NCBI GenBank assembly: GCA_030141605.1
Contig: JAQGDQ010000382.1
Span: 92,001 to 156,000 of the forward strand
DNA length: 64,000 bases
Origin: Tubiluchus corallicola
Taxonomy: Eukaryota > Priapulida > Priapulimorpha > Priapulimorphida > Tubiluchidae
Reading direction: 5' to 3'
The notes under the pieces are model-generated. The model was given only the letters and a program-made list of their open reading frames with translations, ran no database searches and was not told the DNA's origin. This document shows positions 24,501 through 39,500 of the stretch, piece by piece; position 1 is the stretch's first letter; each line of letters starts with the position of its first letter. Both the position numbers and the translations under genes were made by a program.

Positions 24501-27500
24501 TTGCAGCAAGGTTCAAGAAATTGCACTTTATCATTTAGCAAGGCTCCATTTCACATACTGTCTAAAGTACAATTGCAAAATTCATATTTTCTAACCTGTT
24601 TTGTGCTCATTTCAGGTTTCAATAAACTGATTTTGCAGTAGTTATCAAATGAAACTTGCATGGTTGAGTCATCAATTACAGTCCATTCGTTGGACATAAA
24701 TTTAGCAGGTACTGCAACATCACGGGGCCAACGTAAGACAATCTGTGAAATAATAAAAGAATTCATGTTACTAGCAAAACCGATAAATGTTTTCAACAGC
24801 TTATTTAAATTCTTAATCATGGTTGCTTGTTAAATAATGCATTAAATATTCTTATAGTAAATAATGCACTGAAATATTATTATGCTAAACAATGCACAGA
24901 AATATTATTATGTTAAACAATGCACTGAAATATTATTATGTTAAACAATGCAATGAAATGTTGTTACGCTAAACAATGTACTGAAATATTCTTATGCTAA
25001 ACAATGCAGCGAAATATTATTATGTTAAACAATGCAATGAAATATTCTTATGTTAAACAATGCGGTGAAATATTATTATGTTAAACAATGTACTGAAATA
25101 TTATTACGTTAAACAATGCAATGAAATATTATTATGCTAAACAATGTACAGAAATATTATTATGCTAAACAATGCACTCAAATATTATTATGCATAATTT
25201 TCAATGTAAACAACACTGGCACATCAACATCAAGCCTCATGTAAATAAAATACTTGAGAGAAATACTGTTCTGGGATATTAGACTTACTTGAAAGTTCAC
25301 GAAAATGTTAGAAGGAATTAGTAATAAAAGTGGAATAAGTGTGATTAGTAAAATCACTTTAAAGCCAAGATCATTTCATTTGTGAGCTCCCAATTTGAAA
25401 GCCACTCTTCCAGCAAAGACAACGTGTATCGGGTGAAGAAAAGCAGAGCACTGTCAATTTAGGTCAGAAGTACAACAAGTTTTTACAAAAAATTAGATAG
25501 CCAATTGTGTGTTATTTTTTGTAAGAATATTAGTTAAACTACAGAAGTTTGAATTAGTTTAAGCAGCACGCTTATGGAAAGCCAGGATGTGCTTACAAAA
25601 ATTCGCGCAATCCGTCAATTATGTCATAATTTTCAACTGAACGGTAGCTAACACTGTGCCTGAGAATTTGTATACAGTGATAATATAAGTTAACTTAATG
25701 TGCTATAGACACAGTTTTTTTGCAAATTTCTTTGTTAAATTTTTCTATGTAAAAGTGATAACAATAAAATAAAACAAACCTGAACCACATAGACAGCTGC
25801 ATCATTGGTGGACAACTCCTGCATGCCACAACTGCCAACAGTTGCCGATAACACATAATGTGTCTGATTTTCGGTCGCTCCACAATCACGCACGCCACCC
25901 AGGGACAAATGACTCGCAGAAACGGCCAACTGACTGTTGACAACATCCTTCCTCAAAGCAAAAACCATCAATTCCAAACTGCAAACTTTTTCCAGAGCTT
26001 CTTTTAATAACTGAGAAAAAATATAAAATTTTCTACTTTTAGAAAACAGATTTTAACACAGTGATTTTAAACTTAGCTATTATACAGCACAATACAATGC
26101 ATTCAGTATAAATGCATTGTACCAGTCAGGAATCTAGAACCAATGGCTTTATCAACGTACAGGTAATCGTCGACTTACAACCTATGAAACTTACGTCTGT
26201 TCGGTGTTACGACCCGAACACAACTCAATTAATCAATTATGCAAAACCAACTATAACTCATATTTGCTTCTATATTTTGAAACAAATTATCTTCAGATCG
26301 CTGCCTGTTTTGATAAATTCACCGTAGGCACCAAGACGCTTAGTGAACGTACACACAACATCTTGCATGTAGGGGTGCATCACTTTAATAAACGGGTCCA
26401 AATCGTCTTAGGACCAATCAGACAGAACTAACTGTTGTCGTAAGTAGACAACTACCTACAAAGTACAGATATGTTTATGTTTTCCATTTATAAGGCAAAC
26501 AGACAAGTAACACAGTGGCAAGCACAGCTGCTGACAAGGAGCCGGATTCTTGATGGTCACCCATCTATTTGTTAGCTATGTCTAGCAATGCTCAACTTTA
26601 CAGCTAAACATGCCATGATCATTGAACTATTTTCCTTCACTTCAGTATTGGTTAAACCTCTCTCACAATTCTTCATATATTGGAATTTGGGACTCTTGAA
26701 TCATGATAACAAATTAATAAAACCAACTGTATTCAGTTGTCCAGAATCTTTTTATTCTACATTTTGTATCTGGGCAAATGATTATGAATTGAGACACTAG
26801 GCGGATGCACTGTGAAATATGCACAAACAATAAATCAGTGTAAATATTAAAATGCAAAATTGCAGAATGCAGATAATAATGACAGTGTTTCTGATAAAAT
26901 AGTAGTCTAAAAAGTTAATCAACGGCCTGCAAGCACAGCAAGTGGTGATGTTACAATTGAACATAATTCTGTAAGGCAGAAACTTTCTATAAGCTGAACT
27001 TTTGCACGTGTTCACAAAAGAGAAAATTGAAGTACAGTGCTATTGGTTAGCGCTGACAATAATTTACACCGATTAGGCAATCTTAAGTTTAAAAATTTAA
27101 ATTCCACGATTACGACTGTGCCAATACGCAATTTCATCACAAGTGTGTGCCACCTCATAACTGAACCGAGAGGTATGAAATGCAGCTGCTGTGGCCCATC
27201 TAACTAGCACATGTAACAGCGAAGAACTAACAGCGCAAACAAGAAACTTAACTTCTGCAGTAATAATTTTTTCACGTAATTAGTTCTTAAAAAAATAATG
27301 TTTTCCCTTTGAAAAGTTTATACGTCACAACACTTTGAGTTACGATTTTACGTTGGTTCCAGTTTTTCTTTAACATTCGTTTAATTTTGGGCTAGGTAAC
27401 AATTTTAAAGGGCTGCACGTGGCATATGAACATAGTGTCCAATCAGCAGCTATTTATCATTTTGATCTCATCTCATATAAAACACAAAGCCACACACAAT

Positions 27501-30500
27501 TAATAACAGTTTGCATTTATACAATAATTATACCATTACCTGCTTGACAGGAAAAGATGTTGAAGGTGGTCTACCAAATGGCAGACTAATGACCGGTCTC
27601 GGCGATGTTCTCACTGTCGATGATTGTTCTTGTTCTACATCAAATGCACTACTACCTGATACCAAATGCCGAAGTACATCTATAAGAAATGCGATCAATT
27701 ATTAATAATAAAAGAGATCATTTATTTTAATATTAACAGCGAACAAAGAGAAGCTCTGCTACAGCTTAGGCATTTCTCTATGTTTTCGCCAGAGCTGTGG
27801 AGTCGGAGTTGGCAGTAAATCCGTTGTTAAAATTGCACTTAGCTAGACTATACTCTACACATTGCTAGAGGAGTCGGCATTCGAGTCAGTGAAAATAAAC
27901 AAAGTCCGACTCCAGTTACTTTTAAAACAATTATACCTAATGCTAATGTACCTTAGGTCATGTTAAGTTAATTATATCAGCAAAAGTAAACTGCTGATTG
28001 TTATGGCTTAGGCAGCCTTTTTTACCCTGGGCAATTACAACCTGTTGGTAGATACTTATTCTTAAATATATTTACATTATGGTTTTATTTTTGCAAACAT
28101 CATTTGGTGAACATGAGCATAAGAAGTAGTCTGATGATTGACTTGGTAGTGATGAAATGCCACTGTAGCTGTACAATACAAAATATTATCTAAATGCAGG
28201 AGTCGGAATCAGAGTCGGAGTCAGAGTCGGAGTCAGAGTCGGAATCAGAGTCGGAGTTGGATCTTCTAAGATTTTAATAGTCGGAGCCGGCAGTTTAATG
28301 TACTGATTCCACAGCCCTGGTTTTCACTGATCGGGAAAGGAGTGTATGTCTAACTGTAGGCTGCACAGAAGTTTTTTAACTTAGCAATGTTGACAACATT
28401 GTATAGCGACTTGTCAGAAAATGGCAATACGAAGACATTGAAGACATAATAGACAGACTAGACAATGAAGAGATATCCCAAAAGCAACCAGACAACTCAC
28501 CACTATAATTTATTCCAAACGTAAATCAATACACAGTTTACATTGAGAGAATTCCACATGTAAAAGCTGGAGGAACAGCCAGATACGCAGGTTTAATAGA
28601 TAAAATTTAATACACAGTTTTAAACAAAAATAAATCGATAATAAAATACAGGAATTTTACAATGGTCACTAATCAAGTAGTTACAATAGGCATTTTTCTT
28701 GTCCATTAAAAATTTTGTACTTTAATAAAACTGATTAAGAGAAGAAAGCGAATCAATGTAATTACTAATTTAGTGGCTTCATATGCATACAGAAAACTCT
28801 ATTGTCTATTCAGATGCATCTCTCAGATAGAAGAAAAACTACAGCGAATACCACATTAAAAGAAAACAAGGTTTGGAGTACCTTGTCTATCCATGACAAA
28901 AGTTGGAGTGTACGCAGGCTCATTTTGTCGCTCTTTCACTAAAACATGAAAAGTGTTAGCTTCCTGAACAAGGGCATACGATCGTAATGTGCCGTACTGG
29001 TTAAAGATCCACTCGGTTAATCCACTGGTTGGCAGCTGCTCTGACCGCACACTCACTACAACTCCAGTTGCTTTGCTTGTATTCACCGCATTGTTAGTCT
29101 GAAAGTAGAACAAGTGAATCAAAAGTTAGAATGTGCACCATACGAACAAGAAAAAGGCTTTGCTCTCTTACACTATGTAAGGCGGTACGGTGCCACCATG
29201 TTTTTCATGAAAGAGGCAGAAGGCGGCAGACTGCCACCCAAGCTCAGCACTAGATGCAGTCACCTAGGTCTGATTATTTCACTGCCATGGCCATTCAAAA
29301 ACATGGTACAAAAGTTTAACAGCCGTGGGATTGGAGTTGCTTTGCAACAAGTAATGCTAACCAGTCAATCAGTATCAGAAGCCAGGTACATTCCACAATA
29401 CTGTATTGTATGGTACGTTCGCATGCTTTGCAACAAGTAATGCTAACCAGCCAATCAGTATCAGAAGCCAGGTACATTCCACAATACTGTATTGTATGGT
29501 ACGTTCCCATGCAAAATCACTTGCACAACTATTTGTTTATTTTTCAAGATTCTGATTTCTGTTTTAGTAACGCACCACGAGAAGTTATTGTCAAATGTTC
29601 AAAGGTCAGTGTGGCCCAGCTAAAAAGCATCAACATAGTGAAAGGGTTAAAGTGGCTTGGCAATGTTAAGCTTTCCTGACATGTTTCTATTGCTATCACT
29701 CATGTCAACCAGTGGCTGGCAATACTAGGAATGATGGCTGGCACCTTTCATAAGCCCAAATCACAAAATCATTCTTGTCAACCAGTGGCTGGCAATACTA
29801 GGAATGATGGCTGGCACCTTTCATAAGCCCAAATCACAAAATCATTCTTGTCAACCAGTGGCTGGCAATACTAGGAATGATGGCTGGCACCTTTCATAAG
29901 CCCAAATCACAATTCATTCTTGTCAACCAGTGGCTGGCAATACTAGGAATGATAGCTGGCACCTTTCATAAGCCCAAATCACAAAATCATTCTTGTCAAC
30001 CAGTGGCTGGCAATACTAGGAATGATGGCTGGCACCTTTCATAAGCCCAAATCACAAAATCATTCTTGTCAACCAGTGGCTGGCAATACTAGGAATGATG
30101 GCTGGCACCTTTCATAAGCCCAAATCACAATTCATTCTTGTCAACCAGTGGCTGGCAAAACTAGGAATGATGGCTGGCACCTTTCATAAGCCCAAATCAC
30201 AAAATCAATCTTGTCAACCAGTGGCTGGCAATACTAGGAATGATGGCTGGCACCTTTCATAAGTCCAAATCACAAAATCAATCTTGTCAACCAGTGGCTG
30301 GCAATACTAGGAATGATGGCTGGCACCTTTCATAAGTCCAAATCACAAAATCATTCTTGTCAACCAGTGGCTGGCAAAACTAGGAATGATGGTTGGCACC
30401 TTTCATAAGTCCAAATCACAAATTCATTGTTGTCAACTAGTAGGTGGTAATACTAGAATAGCCGCTTCTAAAATCAAAGTAAGCTAATATGTCAATAAGT

Positions 30501-33500
30501 GAAGGAAAAAAACAGCCAAGCAATTTAACTTGCTGTGGACACCCAAGAGTTATGAAAACTCATTTCCTTCTAGAAAATTTTCACTTTCCACCAAAAGAGG
30601 GCAGCAACTACACAGCAAAGGTCCTTCTGCTAGAACATTGTGACATTACTGATTCGATATCAGTAGATACTATGCCACATATTTTTTCTTGAAACAACTT
30701 TGTTGACAATTCTCATTCCTATCATTTCATATCAGTAAGTTAACCTTGAAACTTGTAGCCTATCTGAATACCAATATTATTGACAAAATAAACATTCGTG
30801 ATTATTGGGAATTTTATTACTTGTATTTTTATAACAACTGAAATGCTACATACATACAAGCTACATTACAAAAAACCCTCTTCAAAAAACTTTTTCCATT
30901 AGAGAAAGAGAAAGAAAACAAAGGGCTTACTCTCATGTATACTTAATTAAAGCTTCTATGTTTAATAGTCTAATCTTTTCATCTAAAGGACAACATTTAT
31001 AAAACCTACAACTTTTTTTCGCTTAACTACAGGCACTAATTGTCAGGAGATTTGAATGAGATGTGTGGCATGTCATTACAATGTTACTCTTAACGATTAA
31101 GATTAACCTTATCTAACTGCACCTTAGTTCAAATAAAGCTCAACTAATGAGTTTTTTTCATAATTACACACAAAGATGCTGATTATTTGTCAACTTACCA
31201 CAACAAGTAAAGAACCTGTCATGCCAGACGTAAGTACATTCCACTGTGAAGTGTTTGGAGGACCCATCAGTACCAAGACAACATCTTTTTCCACAGCATC
31301 CTCACTTGTCTTCAATTCTACTGTCAAGCTTGACGAAGGACTGACACGCAGCAGCTGAATAGCATACACCTCTCTGAAACGAGTTTACAAAATAACCGTT
31401 CATTCAATTTTTCAAAAAATTAGCTCCTAGTTGAACAGGATATGCAATTAGGAAAAGATTTACACTGTTCCTTGAAGCAGTATAAACTAGGGTGGTTCTA
31501 CTAGGGAATTGAAATGAAACAGCAAGACAGTCAACTAATTAATACAAGTGGCTAAAGTTTACAATACCCCACAAGAAATTAGGAATTAGTGAAGCAGATT
31601 AGGAATAGGGTTAGGGTCAAGGTAAGAGATGGGTTAGGGTTAGGGTCAGGGTTAGAGATGGGTTAGGGTTAGGGTCAGAGTTAGAGATGGGTTAAAGTTA
31701 GGGTTGGATTAGGGTTAATGTCAGGGTTAGAGTTGGGCTGGGTCAGGTTTAGAGTTGGGTTAGGGTTAGTGTTGGATTAGTGTTAATGTCAGAGTTAGGG
31801 TTGGGTTAGGGTTAGTGTTGGATTAGGGTTAATGTCAGGGTTAGGGTTAGGGTTAATGTCAGAGTTAGAGTTGGGTTAGGGTTAGTGTTGGATTAGGGTT
31901 AATGTCAGGGTTAGGGTTAGGGTTAATGTCAGAGTTAGAGTTAGGTTAGGGTTAGTGTTGGATTAGGGTTAATGTCAGGGTTAGGGTTAGGGTTAATGTC
32001 AGGGTTAGAGTTGTGTTAGGGTTAGGGTTAGAGTTAATGTAAGGGTTAGAGTTGGGTTAGGGTTAGGGTTAGAGTTAATGTAAGGGTTAGAGTTGGGTTA
32101 AGGTTAGCATTGGATTAGGGTTAATGTCAGGGTTAGAGTTGGGTTAGGGTCAGGTTTGAAGTTGGATTAGGGTTAGGGTGAGGTTTAGAGTTGGGTTAGG
32201 GTAGGGTTGGGTTAGGGTTAATGTCAGAGTTAGGGTTAGGGTTAATGTCAGGGTTAGAGTTGGGTTAGGGTTAGGTTTAGAGTTGGATTAGGGCTAGGTT
32301 CGGGTTTAGAATTGGGTTAGGGTTAGGGTTAGGGTCAGTTTAGAGTTAGGTTAGGGTAGGGTTGAGTTAGGGTTACGGTTAAAGTCGTGGTATTTAAATT
32401 GTATGACGAATTGTAAACTACTTCCATACAAGAAAATAATTGTGCTAAGCAAGTGAGTCGTAACAACATACCTTTCCATTTGTAAATCAGAATCACATCC
32501 CAAGTGATTCACGGATTGCAGTGATGCTACCTCTATGTTGCCGGGCCTACTTGTTTCTGTTAACAAACAGGTTTCTACTGCCGACGGATCTGAAAATAAA
32601 GTTATATCACATTAGATTTTATTTTAAATTAATTTGAAAGGTTGTGACTCCATTGCCAAATGGTAGCATTACACGTGAAACGGGAAGCCAGGTAATGCAT
32701 AGAATGCCAACTGCTTAGTAGGCATGAGCATCAAACGTTTTTTTCTTTCAGTCCGAATTCAATTTAAAATAAAAATTATAGATTTCAATAATTTTGCACT
32801 TCAACTATATACGTTCTTTATCATTAAAACGTTTGAAATGTGCATATCACATTTCATACATGCAATCAGCACAATTTACATGTGATTTCTGCGCACAATC
32901 TTCAAACAAATTATTAGTTTTTTTTACTAAAGAAGAAAAAGAAGTAACATGCATAATTTTTGTGGGACCATTTTTTTATTTTTTATTAGTAATTGGAAAA
33001 CTTCTTTAAAAACTTTGAAAAAGAATTCGAAATCTCAAAATTTGGTATGATTCGAGTTTGAATGTCGGAAATCTGATTGATTCGATTTTGCCTTCCAGTA
33101 GAAAATGCTCACCCCTACTGCCCACCACATACGCAACCAGGTTAGGTACCTGAAAATTTGTTTCTTCACTTTCAGTCAGCAAAACGTATAGCAAGAAAAC
33201 TGTGGCAGAGGTATGCGTTACACGTGCGCTGACTTACGCAGCAGAAACTTGGTTAACGTCAGACTTTGGAGCACTCGAGGCGTTATACGACAAAGTTCTG
33301 AAAGTGCTACTGGGAGTAAAATATTCCTCACCAAACGAGTTGTGTTACATAGAAGCAGATATGCCTCTTTTAAAAGAATTAATTTTGAAAAGGCGGAGAC
33401 AACTGCTATGATGGAAGAGATATCAGTGAAGACAAGCGCCCCTATCGATTGCCTGCAATCTGATTAATTCAACAAATTTAAACTCCTGTCGTTACAGAGC

Positions 33501-36500
33501 ATTTATGTCTTATTCTAATTATATCCCACAGGTGAGTAGAAGGAAGAGTTTAATAAAGACACATTTTCAAACTTATGTATCTCTCAATCCATTACTCAAA
33601 CAGCACCAGGTACATACTACTACTGTGGCTGGTTCGCTGCGTATCAATTTCAGCCGGTTTGTTATATCTGCACATCACTTGAAAGTTGAAACAGGAAGAT
33701 GGGTAAGACCTCCAATACTGCACCATAGGAGATTGTGTAATATTTGCGAAGATGAAGTACAAGATGAACAACACGTAGTAACAAGATGTAGGGTAACTGA
33801 AGAACTGCGAAGAAAATACAATATGACTTTTAATAATACAGACGATCTGTTTAATTTAGAGCGGGAAACATGTGCAAAAATAATTACAGATATACTAAAT
33901 TTATTCCTATGACAATCTCGCTAGAATACTATTGTACAGTATAAGCGTAAGGATGTATGTAGAATGAATATTTATTGTTATTATTATTTTGTTGTGAAGT
34001 GTTTGCTGGACTAATGTCAATAAACTACTACTACTACTACTACTACTATAGAGCAAACTTTTATTAGGCATTGCTCAGAATTAATTCTTAGTAACAAGTA
34101 TAAAAGAAAACAGGTTGTCAAAATTTTGTATTACATTGTTTTCCTCTACTTCATTTACTGAATTCATTATTACATGTGGTTGCACGTTAGTGCTATCATA
34201 ACATCTTCACATTTTCTTCTGTTCTTTTCTCATTTTAGCCATAGCATCGTTTTTCTTACTTATTGCATTTCTACATACTTTTGTACATAGATTCTCCTTC
34301 TTGTTTCTGTTTCACATTCAGCCGTTCTTACAAGCTATTATAAGCTTCTTGAATTGCTGCAGTAATATTATCACAAATAGATACTAATTGTTATTATTAA
34401 GCCTGTTAACTTGAACTAAAATTATGCAACGATGTACGTATATGTATGTAAAATGTATGTTACTTCGATATACTATTGATGTGAATAAAAGTGCCTGTAG
34501 AGTATTTTACTTACTGCAAAATTCATTTTAGCTAACATGCAGAATAAGGCATACATAAGGGTGAGCTGGGGTGCATTTGCATGTTCAAGCAAGGGAAGTA
34601 AGCATGTGTGCACACCTGCACGTGTGTCAGTGAGTGCGTATCTTATTCTGCACAACAAATAATTATAAGGTTTGAGTAACACTTTACAAATCAGTTTAAG
34701 AATTCTATACAACGTAGTACTAGTGCGGCTATATGGTGCGGTAAAGTGTAAATTCACCACACTACAGGGCCGTAGTCGGCTTTTGAAAAGTGGTCCGGGT
34801 ACAGATACGGAACAGGTAGAAAAAGAATACAGCAGCAACATATAGAAGAGTATATTATAATTTATAATACAGAGTTATAATATAATAGAGCACTACACAT
34901 ACTCAATGATGACATTATTGATTAAAACTTCCCAAACACACATCTGCGCCGCTCATTTCTAGCAGTAAACTCGTTCGCAATTTCCTTCAGGTCGAGAGCG
35001 TCTGTTCTATCCATATGTACATGCAAAGTCATGAGATTGTTCAGTCTAGTTTGAGTCATCGTACTCCGCAAATAAGTTTTTACTCTACGCAGGGCTGAGA
35101 ATGTCTAGGCACGTATGGCAGAAAAAGTGGTCCGGCCATGGCCGGACCGGCCGGACCGCCGACTACGGCCTTGCACTAACGAAGGTTTATTTTACACATT
35201 TTTAAAAACATGCCTGATTTTCACGTTTTTGCTAATAAAAATTACCACTTTTGCAATTTTGAATAGTTCTTTAAGGAATCTGAAATTTAGCCAGTTTAGT
35301 AATCTCTCTAGAGATTGTAAGAAGACTCTAATCATACTGTACAGGCACAGCATTAACAATTCTCATTAAATATCAAGTCTTGATGTGAATGACAGTCTGT
35401 TAGTAAGGTAACTGGTAAAAAGGTAAGCTTTCAGTTACATAATGTAGATCTTGGATAGTACACGAAAATAGCACAATTTAACATGTTTGTGGTGTTACAT
35501 CATTATTTGCTAAATTGGTGAACAATTGAACTGCATAGCCACTAATAATCATATCCTAGAACATTAGAGCATCGCTGAATAAGATGACAGATATCTGCAA
35601 TGCCAAACCTTAAAGGAAAACTGGATGATTGTGTAAACACGAGTTCAGAATAAAGAACGCTTTAAAATACTGAAAACTACTGTAGCTTATTTTAAATCAA
35701 AGCTAAGATTAAATAATAATTACCTCGGATACTCGAATTTTGTTAAACTTTCAAAACTTGAATCTACTAAGACTGGAAACTGCGCCTTTTTGTTACATTC
35801 ACGTGGCCGACAAATAGAAGGCGGTACCCCGATAACCATGATCATGAACTGCAGTGTTAGTTTCTGACGTCATATGACGTACAACCCATTTTCGCGACAT
35901 CACGTGTTTAAGCAGTAACTTACGCAAACGTGCCTGACATGCAAGGGAAGATGCCTGCCACTGCACAAACTGTGATTAATTTCTGACGTAACCAATAACT
36001 GTGTTCGGTTGCCATTGGTTAAGTTTCAAACTAAATATTGAAATATAAGAAACAATTGCTAACTTTTACAGGCCACAAAATGTGTATTTTGAACAGTAAA
36101 ATAAAATGAGATCGAGTCTAAACAATAGTCCAGTTTTCCTTTAAAATTACACATTAAAACATTAAAAGTTAGGTATAATAAACATACCATTGGCAACTGT
36201 TAAAATCATCTCCAGTCTGGGCTGCCGTAATTCTATCTCTGTTAAAGATGTCACATGACGATTTCTTTCACTCATCCAATCAACCAATTGTGCTGATTCC
36301 TTGGGAAGATATTTCTTGTGCGTCACTTTCACATTTTCCTCACTATGAATACTCACTCGAGAACCGTTGGACACCTGTTGCAACAAAAGAGAGTTAATTT
36401 CTCAAAGACGGTCTCAAAGTCTTTTTCCAGAACACCACAATTGTTCGAGTGCACGATTTCAAACATGAATATGACCATAACTGTGGTCACTAAAGTCTAG

Positions 36501-39500
36501 AGATGCTGGCATGGGCAACTCTCCTTTTACTGTCCCTTCTGTCCTTTCTGTACCAAAACACCAAATCCTACTAATTGTTGATGGTAAATGTTGGTACGCC
36601 AGTGTTGTTTATATGGTAAAGCATAATAATATTTCCGGGCATTCTTCAGTATAATAATATTTCAGTGCATTGTTTAGCATAATAATATTTTAGTACAGTG
36701 TTTAACATAATAATATTTCAGTGCACTGTTCAGCATAATAATATTTCAGTAAGATTGTTCAGCATAATAATAATTCAATGCATTGTTTAGCATAAGAATA
36801 TTTCGGTACATTGTTTAACATAATAATATTTCAGTACATTGCTTAACATAATAATATTTCAGTGCATTGTTTAGCATAATAATATTTCAGTGCATTGTTT
36901 AACAAGCAACCACAATTAGTGTTTCAATAAGCTGTTGAAAACATTAATTGGTTTCCCTAGTGACATATTTTTTCACTCACTTTTTTAATTCTTTAACTCG
37001 TTACTGGTTGCAAAGCACTTGACCTAGGCAAAGATTTTATTTTGCAAACGTACCATTTGAAATTAGTAAATACTTTGAAATTAAGATAACTCAGCACCAG
37101 CTTAAAACTTTTAAAGTTGTATTCCTTTAACTGCAATAACACATTCTGACCCATAGGCTCGGCACATACACCCTCAAAAAACCACAGGATTCTAAAAATT
37201 GGTCAACAAGTTTCTTTTTCGAAATTTGAATCAAAATTTTGCGTATAAATTATGGGTTGACTGTCGAAGACCAAAGTCAGACAACAAGTAAACAAAAAAG
37301 GCAGAAATAAACATCTTTGTTAGTTATTTTATTAGGATATGCCCTTAAACAGGCAAACATATCTGAGATAATTTATCAACTGATATGGTCTCTGTTACTA
37401 AAACTTAGCCTCAAGTTTACAGTTTGACATTTGGCACACTGACATCTAGCAGTCGGGATCTAATACACAATGGAGGCCCCAATGGTGCAGTCTTTTTAGT
37501 TCATCACACTTGAACAGATCCAAGACGGGGTACACGTTATTTCAGCATAGCATTTTTTAGAAAAAATATTTAAAGAGAAAACAAACTGGTATAACCACCC
37601 AGCATGTTAGCAGCTGCTGTGTTCAAATACTTTTCCTTAAAATACAGCACACACATTCACACATGGAAAAAATTGAGTGTAATAGATAAAATTTGTATTT
37701 GACTGTTTATGTCACTGACTAGTTGGTTGATTCTAAGATTATATATATATATATATATAATAATCTTTATTTGCCATAAAAATCGACATTCACAACTATA
37801 AAAGCATAAAAGGAACATCGCAGCATGAGAATAAAATTCACACAACTGTTAAAGGCAAATGCGTCCAGTGCAAACTAAAAACTACTGTGCCAAAAATTTA
37901 AAACAAAATATACATTATAATATTACACGGAAATTATAATAGACTATACACTATATATATATACATATAATTTAAAATGGACGTGGGTAAATAAAATTTG
38001 TGCATGAATATATATTATCGTTTACGTATGTAGGGTTTTCAAAACAATTTAATGTATGTATTTTTAATTTTGATTTGAATTCGTCAAAAGACTTGATTTG
38101 TTTTAAATTTGATGGCAGGGTATTCCAAAGTTGAACTCCTTGTTTAGTGATAGAATTGTTGCCGTATTTGTTATTAGTGTGTATTTGTCTAATATTGTGT
38201 GTTCTTGGATTTACTGTTGGCTCCAAGAGGAGTGGAAGCTTATTTTTGATGAAGGGCGTGTTAATATTGTTGATGTATTTACATAAAAACAAGATTGTGT
38301 AGAAGTCTTTATGTACTTGTAAAACTGGGATTTTAAACATTGTTCTTAATTCTGTTGCAGAGGTTTGATTTGTTATGAGGGACGTTTTATTTGAATAGCC
38401 AGCGACTAATCTTAATACATAATTTTGAAGACTATTTAGTTTGTTATAGCTGTCTCTTGAAACTTCATGAAAGTGTGCATGCGTATAAAAAGTACAGTAG
38501 AATGAGAGTTTTAAAAATTAATAACTTTGTCTGTTTAGTTAGTTGACCTTTTACCTGCCGTAAGTAACAGGTTCTGCATGTCATTTTATCATAAATTTTA
38601 TTAAAGTGGTTATCCCAAGAAAGTTTGTTATCTACACAGATACCAAGAAAACTTACATTGTTTTCCTGTTTTATTATGCTATTTTCAACTTTTATTGTTG
38701 TATTACTTATATTGTCATTTGAGAATTGGGAAAGGACCATGAAATCTGTTTTGGTGCTATTTAATTTGAGTTTCAAATGGGTAAATGCTATGTTAATGTT
38801 TGCGATGTCCTGTTCTAAAAGTCGTTGAGCTGTTGCTAGATTTTCGTGGCCTAAATATATAGTTGTGTTATATTACTGTGTTATATTACAATGTGTTAGT
38901 GTTTTAGATATATTGTTAATATAAAGACAGAAAAGTAAGGGACCCAAAAGTGTGCCTTGTGGTATGCCCTGCTGTAATGTTAGCCATTCTGAGACGGTAT
39001 TTGTAGATAATTTAACTCTTTGTTTTCTGTTTGTCAAGTAACTGTTAATGAGCTTTAATGAAGTTGTACTAAATCCTAATGATTTTAAATTGTCTTTCAA
39101 AATCAAAGGCTTTACTTAAGTCTAAAAATGTGGCTACAACATATTTATTTTCAATTAAATTTGATCTCCAGTTTTCAGTTGCATGTATAATGGCATCAGT
39201 AGTAGAGTGTTTTCGCCTAAAACCAAATTGATGTTTACTAAATATATTGTTAACGTTTATATATGAATTCATTTGTTCATATAGTACTTTTTCCAAAATT
39301 TTTCCAAAACAATGAACAATGGATATAGGCCGGTAATTAACAGGGTCAGTTGATGAGTCTTTTTTGTGGACTGGTGTTACATTGGCTAGCTTACAAATAC
39401 TGGGGAATTCACTGCACATGATCATTTGGTTTGTAATGTAGGCAAGATGAGGTGCTATTATATTGGCGCTGTCCTTTAATATCTTCATGGGTGTTTCAGA

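Noticed and set aside
24113-24594. Arg/Glu-rich and Ser/Leu-rich frames
   Set aside because: Produced by a (GAGA)n purine tract inside intron 9.
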